From: Triangularia verruculosa
Taxonomy: Eukaryota > Ascomycota > Sordariomycetes > Sordariales > Podosporaceae
DNA length: 64,000 nt
Assembly (NCBI GenBank): GCA_033296885.1
Contig: MU863970.1
Span: 1 to 64,000, forward strand
Reading direction: 5' to 3'
Shown: positions 18,623-28,825 of the stretch, piece by piece
How the letters are laid out: every line of letters starts with the position of its first letter
Position numbering within the stretch: position 1 is the first letter of the stretch
The notes under the pieces: model-generated
What the model was told of the DNA's origin: nothing
Seen by the model: the letters and a program-made list of their open reading frames with translations, nothing else
Database searches by the model: none
Program-made: the position numbers and the translations under genes

Positions 18623-21190
18623 CTACGCTCTCTTCTTCGACACTTCCTTCTTCCCCTTCTTCCCCCTAGAAAACGTAGCCTCCCGCTGCAACTGTTCCAG
18701 AGCCTTCTCGTAAGCCTGCACCCTCTCTTCGCTGAAATCGTCCTCCTTGGCCTCCTCCTTATCATCAAACACCTTCTCAACCTTGTGACCCAGACGAACC
18801 CTCTCCACCGGTGTGCTGCGCAAAATATTCGTAGAAGCTCCCTTTCCTTCACCAGCAAAGTCTCTCCAGAACCGTCTGGCCTCGGAATGCTCCAACAAGG
18901 TCCATGCCGCGCCTGCCCTGCCAGCACGGGCCGTTCTGCCCACGCGATGAACGTATGCCGTTTCGCTGATGGGAAGGTCGTAGTTGATGACGTGCTCCAA
19001 GTTTGGCAGGTCGAGACCACGCGAGGCAATGTCTGAAGCCACAAGGATGCGGAGCTTGCCCTGAGTGAAGGCCCTCAGGGTGCGTGTGCGGCGGATAGTC
19101 TTAGTGGTTGAGGTAAGAGTGCCGATAAGATGCGCCAGACTTGGCACCAAAAGAGCCAAGAGGCGAGACAGACGGAGAGCGGCTTCGTTGGATTTGGTGA
19201 AGATAAGGGCGCTGGTGCTGAATTTTCTTTGCTTTGACGTGTGTTGAGACTTGATCTTTGGTTTTGGCTCATCCGCTTTAGACTCCGAGGACGAATCAGA
19301 GTCAGAAGAGGAGCTAGAATCAGAGTCGGAGTCGGAGTCGGACTCGGAGTCTGAAGAAGAGTCTGAATCTGAAGAGGATTCCGAGTCGCTTGTCTCCGAG
19401 GCAGAAGATGCGTCGGCCTCTGTCACCTCGGTATCCTTCGCAGCAGCCGCCAAAAGCTCGCTTTGGAGAAGATCCACCAAGTAAAGAGGCTTGAGACTGG
19501 GCTCGCGAACCTTGATGGCGTATTCTTTGAGGAGAGGCGGCAGCGATTGGTCACCAGCCTTTGTGCCTTCCAGGACGACCAGCTTTGGCCTTGAAAGCTT
19601 CAACAAGTTGAGCATACTGATATCCTGTGTCATAGTGGCACTAAGAATGACCTTCCGTACACCCTTCTTATTGGACTTTGGAAACACCCGTCGCGATGGC
19701 CTCTGCTCAGTGCTCAGAGTCTCCAACACCAAATTCAACCACTGTTGAAAATCTTGTGCAAGCAGCTTGTCAGCCTCATCAACGATTAACCATCGAACGT
19801 AATCCAGTGTAAATCCCGGGGTCTGCTTGATATGCTCCACAAGACGACCAGGCGTGCAAATAAGCACGTCAACCTTGGACACGTAGTCTTCGGGGTTGAC
19901 AGTTTCGCTGGCAGCCCAACTTGACAAGTTTTCTTTAGAACAGCCATCCCCAACCGCACCGTATCTCTGCTTCTTTTCCACGATCGCCGACTGCTCCTCC
20001 TTGAACACTTTATTGCCCACTGCGGTTCCAATCTTGACTCTTTTTCCGCCACTGGAAGCAAACGCCGCGGCGCATGCGTCGCAGGTCTGTTGCACCTGTT
20101 GAACAAGATCTCTTGTTGGTAGGACGATCAAGGCCCGGAGATCGGTGATCCGCCCATAACTAATGTCCTGGATCATCGGCAAAACATAGGATAACGTTTT
20201 TCCAGAACCAGTAGGAGCGGCGACGACAACATCTCCTTGTCTGTCTGGATTCGGCAAAAGCAGCGGCAACACGGCCGTTTGCACCGCAAACGCCTCCTTG
20301 AACCCCTTGGATTGCAGCACCTTGGCTGGTTCTGCAGCAATTTTCAACTCCTCAAATGATTTGGTCATACTTTCGGTGACACGGATAGGGGATGCTATCC
20401 ATTGTGGCAATGTCTCGTATGTTAGTTTTGACTCGTCGAAAGCCGCCGGCGCTGGCTGAGGAATTGGCTCGAGGCCATGTTCCACGACTGGCTCTTCCTC
20501 TTCCTCTGGTTCAGCGCCGTCCACGTCCATCTTGTCGCCGTCTTCTTCGAGAGCCTGGGCTTGGAGAGCCTTTGCAACCTTTTCAAACACGGACTTATGC
20601 CTGCTTCGGACTGCATTGTCGTCCTCTTCTTGTTCGTCTGATTTCGGTTTCTTCTTCTTCTCTCGTTTCGGTTTTCGCTTTTCTTTTTGCTCCTCGTTGT
20701 TACGGTCTTCGTGAGTCGTGGTTTCCGCCTCCATCGTTACGTCTTCCGTTTCTGCTGCGGCCTCCTCTTTTTCTTCCCGCTCCTCCTCCTCAGCTACTCT
20801 CCTCCGCTTCTTTGGTTTTTCCTCCGCCTCCTCATCGTCGCCCCTGTTCTTCTTGTTCTTCTTGCTCTTTGGCTTCTTCAGCGTCTTCTCTTCGTCGGCA
20901 ACCCCGTTCGGCGCGTCGTCTACCGGGCGCGAGCTTTGCGAGCTTGGGGCTGGTGGCTCGTCGTCGTCGCCGAATACGATCTTGGTCGGCTGTGAAGCGA
21001 TGGTGGGATCGATGCGCCGGGCGTATGGTTGGAGCCATGAGGACGTTTGTACCGGTACAGGGGCGGGCTCTACGTATTCTGGTTCTGGTTCTGGTTCAGG
21101 CTCATGGTACACTTGTGGAGGAGGTCGCACAGGTATGTCGGATGGCCGCGACACCTTTGGTTTTGGTGGAGGAATGTATCTTTTGTACAT
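18623..21190 (-). CDS. DBP6: ATP-dependent RNA helicase DBP6 (DDX51 type), 855 aa
   Basis: DEAD-box helicase of 60S ribosome biogenesis in the nucleolus. The N-terminal 260 residues are highly charged (Lys/Glu blocks). Motifs in order: Q-motif-like GFKEAFAVQTAVLP, I APTGSGKT, Ia LPTRDLVQQV, TPGRL, II VDEAD, III SAT, IV LIFTKSN, V RGLDLPNL and VI HRVGRTARAG, then a basic C-terminus ending KKRA. The acidic head, the PTRDL form of motif Ia and the overall layout match Dbp6 rather than Dbp10 or Drs1. Odd: a pure Ser/Asp/Glu tract of about 45 residues (coding 19268-19400) lies between motifs III and IV, within the start of the second helicase domain. Head-to-head with GPI3. Confidence 0.9.
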   Translation of the reverse strand: MYKRYIPPPKPKVSRPSDIPVRPPPQVYHEPEPEPEPEYVEPAPVPVQTSSWLQPYARRIDPTIASQPTKIVFGDDDEPPAPSSQSSRPVDDAPNGVADEEKTLKKPKSKKNKKNRGDDEEAEEKPKKRRRVAEEEEREEKEEAAAETEDVTMEAETTTHEDRNNEEQKEKRKPKREKKKKPKSDEQEEDDNAVRSRHKSVFEKVAKALQAQALEEDGDKMDVDGAEPEEEEEPVVEHGLEPIPQPAPAAFDESKLTYETLPQWIASPIRVTESMTKSFEELKIAAEPAKVLQSKGFKEAFAVQTAVLPLLLPNPDRQGDVVVAAPTGSGKTLSYVLPMIQDISYGRITDLRALIVLPTRDLVQQVQQTCDACAAAFASSGGKRVKIGTAVGNKVFKEEQSAIVEKKQRYGAVGDGCSKENLSSWAASETVNPEDYVSKVDVLICTPGRLVEHIKQTPGFTLDYVRWLIVDEADKLLAQDFQQWLNLVLETLSTEQRPSRRVFPKSNKKGVRKVILSATMTQDISMLNLLKLSRPKLVVLEGTKAGDQSLPPLLKEYAIKVREPSLKPLYLVDLLQSELLAAAAKDTEVTEADASSASETSDSESSSDSDSSSDSESDSDSDSDSSSSSDSDSSSESKADEPKPKIKSQHTSKQRKFSTSALIFTKSNEAALRLSRLLALLVPSLAHLIGTLTSTTKTIRRTRTLRAFTQGKLRILVASDIASRGLDLPNLEHVINYDLPISETAYVHRVGRTARAGRAGAAWTLLEHSEARRFWRDFAGEGKGASTNILRSTPVERVRLGHKVEKVFDDKEEAKEDDFSEERVQAYEKALEQLQREATFSRGKKGKKEVSKKRA

Positions 21191-21632
21191 CTTGCTGTCT
21201 GTTTAATCGCGGGTGTTCTATGGACAGTGAAGTTGCACGTGAGTTCAGGTTCCTGTTTCGCTGGGAAATAGAGATGGCGCAAAGAAAGTCAACATCAAAG
21301 CTCAGTCGAGCTCTGCGCAATTGGCAGTGGGGTCCCAACTTTTTGCTGGAGCATCTCCCAATTGCCCTGCTTGACCGCTCTGCATATCCCGGCTTATCGC
21401 TTATCGAGCCGACTGTAGGTGGGTCCATCTGTTCTTAGCGGCTCCCACCTACCGTCACAGGCCAACGCGTGCGCCATCCAATCACTGGAATTCAGGGGAC
21501 ACTGTTCTGGAGACTTTGGATGAAGCATCTTACAATTTACTTCAAACACTCACTCTTGTCTTCATGATACCTGCATGATATCTTCAGCTGCCTACAGAAA
21601 ATGAGAATCATCTCACAGCCACACCAGCAAAG
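21191..21632. promoter_or_regulatory. Shared divergent promoter DBP6 / GPI3
   Basis: The only space between the two outward-reading starts, 442 bases, so both promoters must lie here. No clear TATA box near either start. Two GCTTATCG copies occur close together at about 21392-21406. Confidence 0.6.
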
Positions 21633-23147
21633 ATGGCGCCCACATATAATATCGCCATGGTTAGCGACTTCTTCTACCCGCAACCAGGAGGAGTAGAGAG
21701 CCACATCTACCAGCTTTCGACCAAGCTCATGGACAGGGGCCACAAAGTCATCATTATCACACATGCTTATGAGGGCCGCACCGGCGTACGCTACCTCACC
21801 AACGGCCTCAAGGTCTACCACGTTCCCTTTCTCGTCATCTTCCGGTCCGCCACATTCCCAACCGTCTTCTCCTTCTTCCCAATATTCCGCAACATCGTCC
21901 TCCGAGAGCGCATCGACATCGTTCACGGTCACGCCAGTCTCAGCAACTTTTGCCATGAAGCCATCCTCCACGCTAGAACCATGGGTCTTCGGACTGTCTT
22001 TACCGACCATTCACTGTTTGGATTCGCCGACGCTGCCAGCATCCTGACCAACAAGTTGTTGAAGTTCACCCTTAGTGATGTGGATCATGTCATTTGTGTG
22101 AGCCACACATGGTGAGCTTTACCCCTGATTCCCCCCTTTTTTGTCTTGATACCATCACTAACATCCCCCATCAGCAAAGAAAACACCGTCCTCCGCGCAT
22201 CCCTCGATCCCTTGATGGTCTCCGTCATCCCCAACGCAGTCGTAGCAGAAAACTTCAAGCCCCTCTCCCCCTCCGAAAACCCCAGCTACCCACCCCCCGC
22301 CCGCCCATTAGGTCCCCACGACATCATCACCATCGTCGTCATCTCCCGCCTCTTCTATAACAAAGGAACCGACCTCCTCACCGCCGCCATCCCCCGGATT
22401 TTGGAAAACCACCCCAACACCCGCTTCATCATCGCCGGCTCCGGTCCGAAATCAATCGACCTAGAGCAAATGATTGAGCAAAACGTCCTGCAAGACCGAG
22501 TCGAAATGCTCGGCCCCATCCGCCACGAGGAAGTCCGCGACGTCATGGTCAGAGGGCACATCTACCTCCACCCGTCCCTCACCGAAGCCTTCGGGACGGT
22601 CATCGTCGAAGCGGCCAGCTGCGGGCTGTACGTGGTCTGCACGCAGGTCGGGGGCATCCCCGAGGTGCTGCCCAGCCACATGACGGTCTTTGCCAAGCCG
22701 GAAGAAGACGACCTCGTCACCGCCACCGGCAGGGCCATCGCCGCGCTGAGGGCGAATAAAGTCCGCACCGAGCTGTTTCACGAACAGGTGAAGACGATGT
22801 ACAGCTGGGAAAACGTGGCGGTGAGGACGGAGAGGGTGTACAATGGGATATGCGGAGCGATTTCGGAGGGGGAGTTTTATGGGTATTGCGAGGGGGAGAA
22901 TGCCGGCGGGAATGGCAACAGCTGGAGCGCGACGAGGGGGAGGTCGGGGGTGCAGAGCTTTGCGCTGATTGATCGGCTGAAGAGGTATTATGGGTGCGGG
23001 ATATGGGCGGGGAAGCTGTTTTGCCTGTGTGTGATTGTGGATTACTTGCTGTTTTTGTTTTTGGAGCTTTGGTTTCCGAGGGAGAGGATTGATGTTTGTC
23101 CGGATTGGCCGAGGAAGAAGGTTAGGAAGGATAGTAGGAGGGAGTAA
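21633..23147 (+). CDS. GPI3: GPI3/PIG-A, phosphatidylinositol N-acetylglucosaminyltransferase catalytic subunit (483 aa)
   Basis: Exons 21633-22111 and 22175-23147; the junction rebuilds HVICVSHTCKENTVLR. It carries out the first step of GPI-anchor synthesis, moving GlcNAc from UDP-GlcNAc to phosphatidylinositol on the cytosolic face of the ER. Family features: N-terminal MVSDFFYPQPGGVESHIYQL, the nucleotide-sugar EX7E motif in TEAFGTVIVEAASCG, and one C-terminal membrane span (KLFCLCVIVDYLLFLFLELW) followed by a basic cytosolic or lumenal tail. Length is normal (yeast Spt14 is about 450). Confidence 0.96.
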
Positions 23148-23508
23148 AAGGGGCTGTTTTTTGTGCGGTTTTTGTCTTGACATGGGAATAAAGCGGGTGT
23201 TTTGGGTGGCTTTTTTGGGGGAGCGTTTGTTTTTTTATGTGGATATGGTAAATAATACTAATAATACCCAGTCAGACTGGACACTCGGGTTGTGAAGATG
23301 ATCTATTGAGTACGCAAGGCAAGTATATTCCCGGTTCTTCTGTCCCAACTAAGGCGTGTATGCTAACATTTCGTTCAGGGCTTCTCAAGCACAAAGAAAT
23401 TAAAGGAGTATGAAAACCAACGGGTATCAAAATCTCAGGTTACTCTTTCGACCCATCTTTTGCAGTATCCCAGCGCGATCACTCATTTTCTACGTGATAC
23501 CGCCTCCT
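23148..23508. other. Convergent 3' region
   Basis: Holds the 3' ends of GPI3 and of the low-complexity gene at 23509. T-rich stretches (TTTTTTGGGGG, TTTTTTTATG) lie near 23208-23240. No further feature. Confidence 0.45.
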
Positions 23509-24585
23509 TCACTGCTGCCGAAACCCCTGGCCCCCACCCATCCCATACGGCCTCAACATGCTCAGATTCTGCTGAATCATATGCAGCTCCAACCTCTCCT
23601 CCTCGTCCCAAGACATCTGCCCCTTGGCAATGCTGATCTGCCAGTTGCCCACCATATCCTGGATGTCCCGCAGCAAATCATCCGCCTGCGCCATGTTCTC
23701 GACCGTCTTGGGATGCGTCGACCAGTGGGACTCCTGCGCGGACCAGATCTTCATCCTGAGCTTGAACAGGGCCCGGAGGAGCTTGATGCAGCGCTGGACT
23801 TCGAGGGTGGAGGCTTTGGTTTGCTTGGAAAAGTCGCTTGGTTTGGGAAGGGCGTTGTTGTTGGAGGGTTGGGGCTGGGGTTTCTTGAGGCGGGGGAGGG
23901 TGTACTGGCGGCTGCTGTGGGCTAGGCTGTCTCCGTTGTATCTGGTGTCCTGCTGTGGGGGAGGGGGAGGCGGGTGGTTGGGGAGGGTGTATTGGCGGCT
24001 GCTGTGGGCTAGGCTGTCGCTGCTGTATCTGGTGTCGGGGGTGCTGGCACCTCCGCCGTAGGAGCTGGTGTTGCTGCTGCTGTTGGTGTAGAGGTTGTGT
24101 AGGCTATTGTGTTGGCTGTTTGGTGTTGGAGGTGTTCCAGGCGGTGGCAGCTGGGGCTGGTAATGATTTGGCTGAAGGTGTTGGGCGAAGCTTTGAGTTG
24201 GGGGAGTATACGAGCTTGATGAAGAGTACTGCACTGGAACAGGAGGAGCAGAATACTGGACGGGAGTGGGTGCTGGTCGATTGTGGTCCAGGTTGTATTG
24301 CGACGCCGTTGGGGGAGGAGGGCTCTGGGCTTGAGGACGATACGGCTGGTATCCGCCGTTGTTGTCTTCCTCGATTGGAACAAGACGGCCAGGTACGCCT
24401 CCAGAGTATCGAGAGGAGACAGACGTGGCAGAATATCTTCCGTTATTCATGCCCGCGTTTCTCGGGGCCGATTTATTGTAGTCTACCCCATAAGAGGTGG
24501 CATTGTTTGAAGGCTCCGGCGGGGTTGCTTTGAGAGAGCTCATGCTCCTTCGGCGGTCGAGCCATCCTTTGACACGGCTGGCCAT
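23509..24585 (-). CDS. Low-complexity protein of unknown function with internal duplication (358 aa)
   Basis: Start at MASRVKGWLDRRRSMSSLK is preferred over an upstream Met 27 codons away because the sequence before it looks like leader. Residues 1-240 are disordered, rich in Pro, Ser, Tyr and Gln. The last ~110 residues form a compact helical segment (QRCIKLLRALFKLRMKIWSA onward, then NMAQADDLLRDIQDMVGNW). An 18-residue unit containing SLAHSSRQYTLP occurs twice between about residues 185 and 235. The family is not recognised; the C-terminal part is the likely conserved domain. The SRQYTLP/PPP pattern could serve protein binding, which is a guess. Confidence 0.7.
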   Translation of the reverse strand: MASRVKGWLDRRRSMSSLKATPPEPSNNATSYGVDYNKSAPRNAGMNNGRYSATSVSSRYSGGVPGRLVPIEEDNNGGYQPYRPQAQSPPPPTASQYNLDHNRPAPTPVQYSAPPVPVQYSSSSSYTPPTQSFAQHLQPNHYQPQLPPPGTPPTPNSQHNSLHNLYTNSSSNTSSYGGGASTPDTRYSSDSLAHSSRQYTLPNHPPPPPPQQDTRYNGDSLAHSSRQYTLPRLKKPQPQPSNNNALPKPSDFSKQTKASTLEVQRCIKLLRALFKLRMKIWSAQESHWSTHPKTVENMAQADDLLRDIQDMVGNWQISIAKGQMSWDEEERLELHMIQQNLSMLRPYGMGGGQGFRQQ

Positions 24586-25322
24586 GATTGCTGCAGTCTC
24601 ACAATTGAGATAGAAGAGGGTAAGAAGATACCGGAGCAATGGTTGAGGTGCTGTCCAAAGAGGCACAAAGGGGCACTATTAAGAGCGTAGTGCAGATTTC
24701 GTATCGAAGGTGAACCGGGAGTCTGGACGGTTTGACAGGTTCAAAGAGGAGTTCAACGTGGGAGAATAGATGGAAACTGGCCGGTCACCATGGGCCCCGA
24801 GACACACCGGGGGACTTTTGCTTCTCAAGCAGACAGGTCTTTCTGTGTGCCAATGCCCGCACTGTGTACAAGCTGCTGGTGTAAGCCGTGTGCAAGAACA
24901 GCCACTTTTCTAATCCCTGCACCTGAAGTTGGGTTTGCATTAGGTCGCCGTGGTCGCCTGCAGCTAGGTTGCTTTCGGCACGCCAAACGACAGTCGGATT
25001 GGGCACTGGCGCAAGGCTCTCGAAGGATGCCGTGACACTGAAGGATGGATCGGCGCAGCCCCCAAGGTCAACTGGACATTGCGTGGCTGCTTAGAATTGG
25101 GAATGGCCGCAGTGCGATATCTCCACGGCAAGGATTCGATCTAGATGTCGGAGTCTTCAGGGCTGTGGCACCCCGGTTTCAGTTGTACGACGGGCCATCT
25201 TGACTCTGTGAGCTCTTCTCTCCGACACTTCATCCTGGCTTGAGGATATGCAGTGCAAATCACGACGACTGTTCTCAGAATCTTCCAGGCAAAACTCAAC
25301 ATTTCTAACGGCAAAAAGCAGC
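24586..25322. other. Intergenic, no gene seen
   Basis: 5' flank of the gene at 23509 and 3' flank of the Hsp70-like gene. Small frames lack protein-like composition. Confidence 0.4.
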
Positions 25323-28192
25323 CTATTCCAGATCTATCGTCCTGGATGCCAATGTAGTCTCTCCACTCTTGATACTCACAGTCACCTGCTCGGACACCCG
25401 GATCTCAACAACGACATGAAATTGCAGTTGCTTTCCTTGTTGTTTGTTTCCGGTCTCAATTGCCACAATGTGTGCTTGCGGGACATCTGTCAGATTGACC
25501 CTCAATGTGTACATTTGCTCAGATTCTGGGCCAAGTTAGCTATACCGAACATCATGAACATCACAGCGGGTCTGACGTACCTTCTTTGACCATGCTCATC
25601 GAGGTTGGCGCCCTGTCCCGCGAAGAGGATAAGAAGACAACATCTCTAAACACGGCAGCCGGCTGCTGCGGTGCTCCACGTCCGCCTCGCTTGTTTTGCG
25701 AGTGTGTAATAGGGAAGTCGTTTTCACTCATCGAAAAGTGCAACTCATACTTGGCTACTGTGGGTTTGTTGGGGAAAATGGCATCGCCTTTCTGGATAAA
25801 CCACCGTATTTGATCTGTTGCCCAGTGGATGCCCTGAGGGTCGACATCGACATCATTTCGGGAGTGGTTTTCGTACGAGGCAAATGGCCGCCTCACTTTG
25901 ATACCGTAGTATCGTGGAGAGCTGAGCACGTACTTGGGCTTCTCAGTGTAGACTCCCAAAGATTTGATGATGGCGCCTCGAGCAACGGCCGCCCAAGAGC
26001 CGTTGCCTTCCTCGAGAGAAATCTTTTGCTTGGTACAAAACTCTCTAATCCTCTGGATGAGATACTTGTTTTGTGCAAATCCGCCAGAAAGGAAGATGGT
26101 CTATGAAATTTTAGCCGAGTGCTTTGAGCGACGTGGACAACTGTTGGAACCACCTCACTAACCTTGACTGGAAGTTCTTCTCCCATCTTTATCTGGGTCA
26201 CGGCTTGCTGGATGAGATAAAGGGTCTTATTGACCGATCTGTCAAACATTTTCCTCAAATCGGCTCTGATGTGTCGCTTGTTAAAATTTACTGTCAAGAA
26301 TTTCGGGACATGGACCGAGACTTACGGTGTGATGCTCAACGCCCCCTTAGAAACACCCTTCATTTCCTCCGATATTGCGAAGCTCTTTGGCAGATAGATT
26401 GGGGCGGTCAAGCCGCTTTCCTTTCCGTCGTAACTGTGTTTGATGACCTGGAACTTTTCTTGAATGCCGCGCAACGTAGGCCTCATGATCGTGTGTCCTC
26501 CAGCAGCGTGTTTCGCACCCTCCGTTGTAAGCTGAGTCCAAGCTTTGTCACCCAGTTGGTACGCTGCGAACGTTTCGAAATCGTCGTCTACACAGGTTGA
26601 GCCACAAGTAGCGCCTAGTGAGAGTAAGCAGGTGCCCATGTCGGACTGTCGTGCTAACACACTTACCTAGAGGATTGCCGACTTGTTCAAGCTTCATCTC
26701 CTTTTTGTCATAGTCTATGGTGACAACTTTGTAACAGGCAAGATCCTACCATCAATTTAGTCAGTTTTAAGATGCTACACCAGTTTCCAGGGACACTCAC
26801 AACAGTCCCACCGCCAGCATCAACTACAATGAAGCAGTCGTTCTGTTTTCCTCGTCAGTCAAATTCAGCGTTGGCTGTTCGTCAGTATAGGGGCCCGTAC
26901 GTTTCTGAACCGCACCCGGTTGTTTTTCCATGCCTCCCGAAGGGTAAAGTGGGCGCAGGCGACGGGCTCCGAGACGAATGAGATGTTTTCCAACTTGGGG
27001 AAAAGATCATGGTTGAAAGCTGCCCGAACAGCACGGTACGTAGAGTTGAGGGCACGATCGGACCAAATCTTGGTTGGAGGTCAGCATTGCGAGACCAGGT
27101 GCACGTCGAAGCTGGACAACTTACTGCTGGATGAGTAACAACCAGATCTATGGGAACGTTTGACAAAACATGTCTGCCGACATCACTGTTGATGACCTTC
27201 TCCGTCTTCTCGGCAATCTGGTCCAAGTAGTCTTTGACAATCTCTTCGGGCTCTTTTGCAAGATGCTCTGGAATGCCGTTCTCAATCACTTCCTCTTGGC
27301 TCAAATCGAGATCACGGAGTTCCTTGAGAAGCTCGCTCAGAGTGCGCAGTTCGTCGATGCGGGTCCCCATGGCTTCGAGCTGAATCTTTGTCTTCTTCAG
27401 CACCAAAGAGTTGTCATCAATATCATAACCATATTGTTCGCAACCTTTGGGTGTGACTGAGTAAGACAACTGAGATGGGACCTTTTCTTGTTCTTCCTTG
27501 GGTGGCCAAGCCGTGATCACTTTGATATCCTCTGTGTACTCTTCCAGTCCTCGTTGCTTCAGATTGACAGCAGATATTGGCAGGTAAGCGACGCCTAGTT
27601 TCATCAAATCATCAGCATGGGTTACCTTGTCAATGGCTGATCAAGAAGCTCACATACCGGTGTAGGTGGTGCCGTAATCAAGGGCAATCTGCAAGCGTGT
27701 CTCGCCCAAGGGAATAGCAGTCGCCTGTACAGGGTGGACAGGTGGTGGTGCTTGGACATCTGGCGTCTTCTGGCCTTGAAGATGCAATTGGCCTTCGAAT
27801 GATCGCTGTACCTGGCCCATCTGGGTTTGCAGATGGACTTGGCCTCCAACGCTTGGGGCTTTCAGGGGGGGCATGGGACCAAAGCTTGTCGGGCCTGGGG
27901 GCTGCCATTGAGACGACGGCGGAGCTGAAGCTGGAGCACGTAGCTGTATATGAGGCACATAAGCTGATGTTGAGAGCTTGTATGAAGACGGAGCCGACGC
28001 TGTTGAAGGATCACTTGAGGGTTTTGCGGCAGGCGAGGATGTTCGTTGGGGACCCGTGGGCTTGGTGGAAAAGAGTCCAGGAGGCAGTCCTGTGAAGGTG
28101 AACTGTCCAAACGCTTCCGAGGTTGGCCCTGACTGGAGAGGTGGAGGAGGCGGGGGATCCGACGTAGGGGGTGGTGGTGTCGAGGATGCCAT
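25323..28192 (-). CDS. Hsp70-like ATPase-fold protein (HSPA12-type) with Pro-rich N-terminus, about ten exons
   Basis: Exon 1 is 28192-27658, ending in the ATPase start IALDYGTTYTG. Exon 2 (27594-27125) continues VAYLPISAVN, and exon 3 begins at 27068. Further exons give FIVVDAGGGTVDLACYKVV (phosphate-2), ISFVSEPVACAHF and TIFLSGGFAQNKYLIQRI (adenosine motif). Introns follow GT-AG and keep frame where I checked. The first ~165 residues are Pro/Ser/Gln-rich and disordered, not part of a normal Hsp70. The C-terminus is a beta-rich region, not a standard substrate-binding domain with lid. These diverged Hsp70s are expanded in filamentous fungi. Client and role are unknown. Head-to-head with the gene at 28826. 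Confidence 0.85.
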
Positions 28193-28825
28193 AATTACAA
28201 AGTGGAAGCAAGGTGACCTTCGGAATAAAGGTAGCTATCTCAGGTCGAGATCAAAGGCAAGAGACACCTAACAGGAGAAGAAGTAGAGGAGAATTAGTAT
28301 CTTTTGGAGGGGTTTGCCTTGGGCCCCCAACCAGCCCGAGCCCGCGCCCCTTGAACAATCCATGTCGGACAAGTCCTCCAAGTCAATCAATGTCGAGTCG
28401 GCGGGTCAATGCCTACCATGGGCGAGGCTGGATCACAGAGAAGGTGAGAGTGTGCTGGCTGGATGCGCGCACCACGACGCGCTGGATGGATGGTACCACT
28501 CGCTGCATGTGGCGTGTGCTAGCGCATGTGCTGCGCCTTCAGCTCGGGGAACTATAGTGTAGAGGAGGGGTAACGTCGCTCCGTGCCATGCACTGTGTGC
28601 GACTGCATGGGCACCTGTTGATGGAAACGCACTCTGTTTTCAGCTGCGGGGGGTTCGGCAGCGTGGACAAGGCAGATATGGATTGGTAGGGACGGAGGTA
28701 TGTGTGATCAGGCTGGGGTGGATGAGCTTCCCTCATGACATGGCCAAAGAATTTGTTCTCCTTCACTCAGAATTGCTGACCTCGAATCTCGGACTCGTTT
28801 CTGCTCTCTCAACCATCTACCACCA
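28193..28825. promoter_or_regulatory. Shared divergent region, Hsp70-like gene / coiled-coil gene
   Basis: 633 bases between two outward-reading starts. No repeats found; no clear heat-shock element (nGAAnnTTCn array) was seen by eye. Confidence 0.5.

Noticed and set aside
20392..21438. Plus-strand frame of 348 codons over the DBP6 5' end
   Set aside because: Antisense to the charged N-terminal part of DBP6 and rich in Arg/Leu/Ser as such shadows are.
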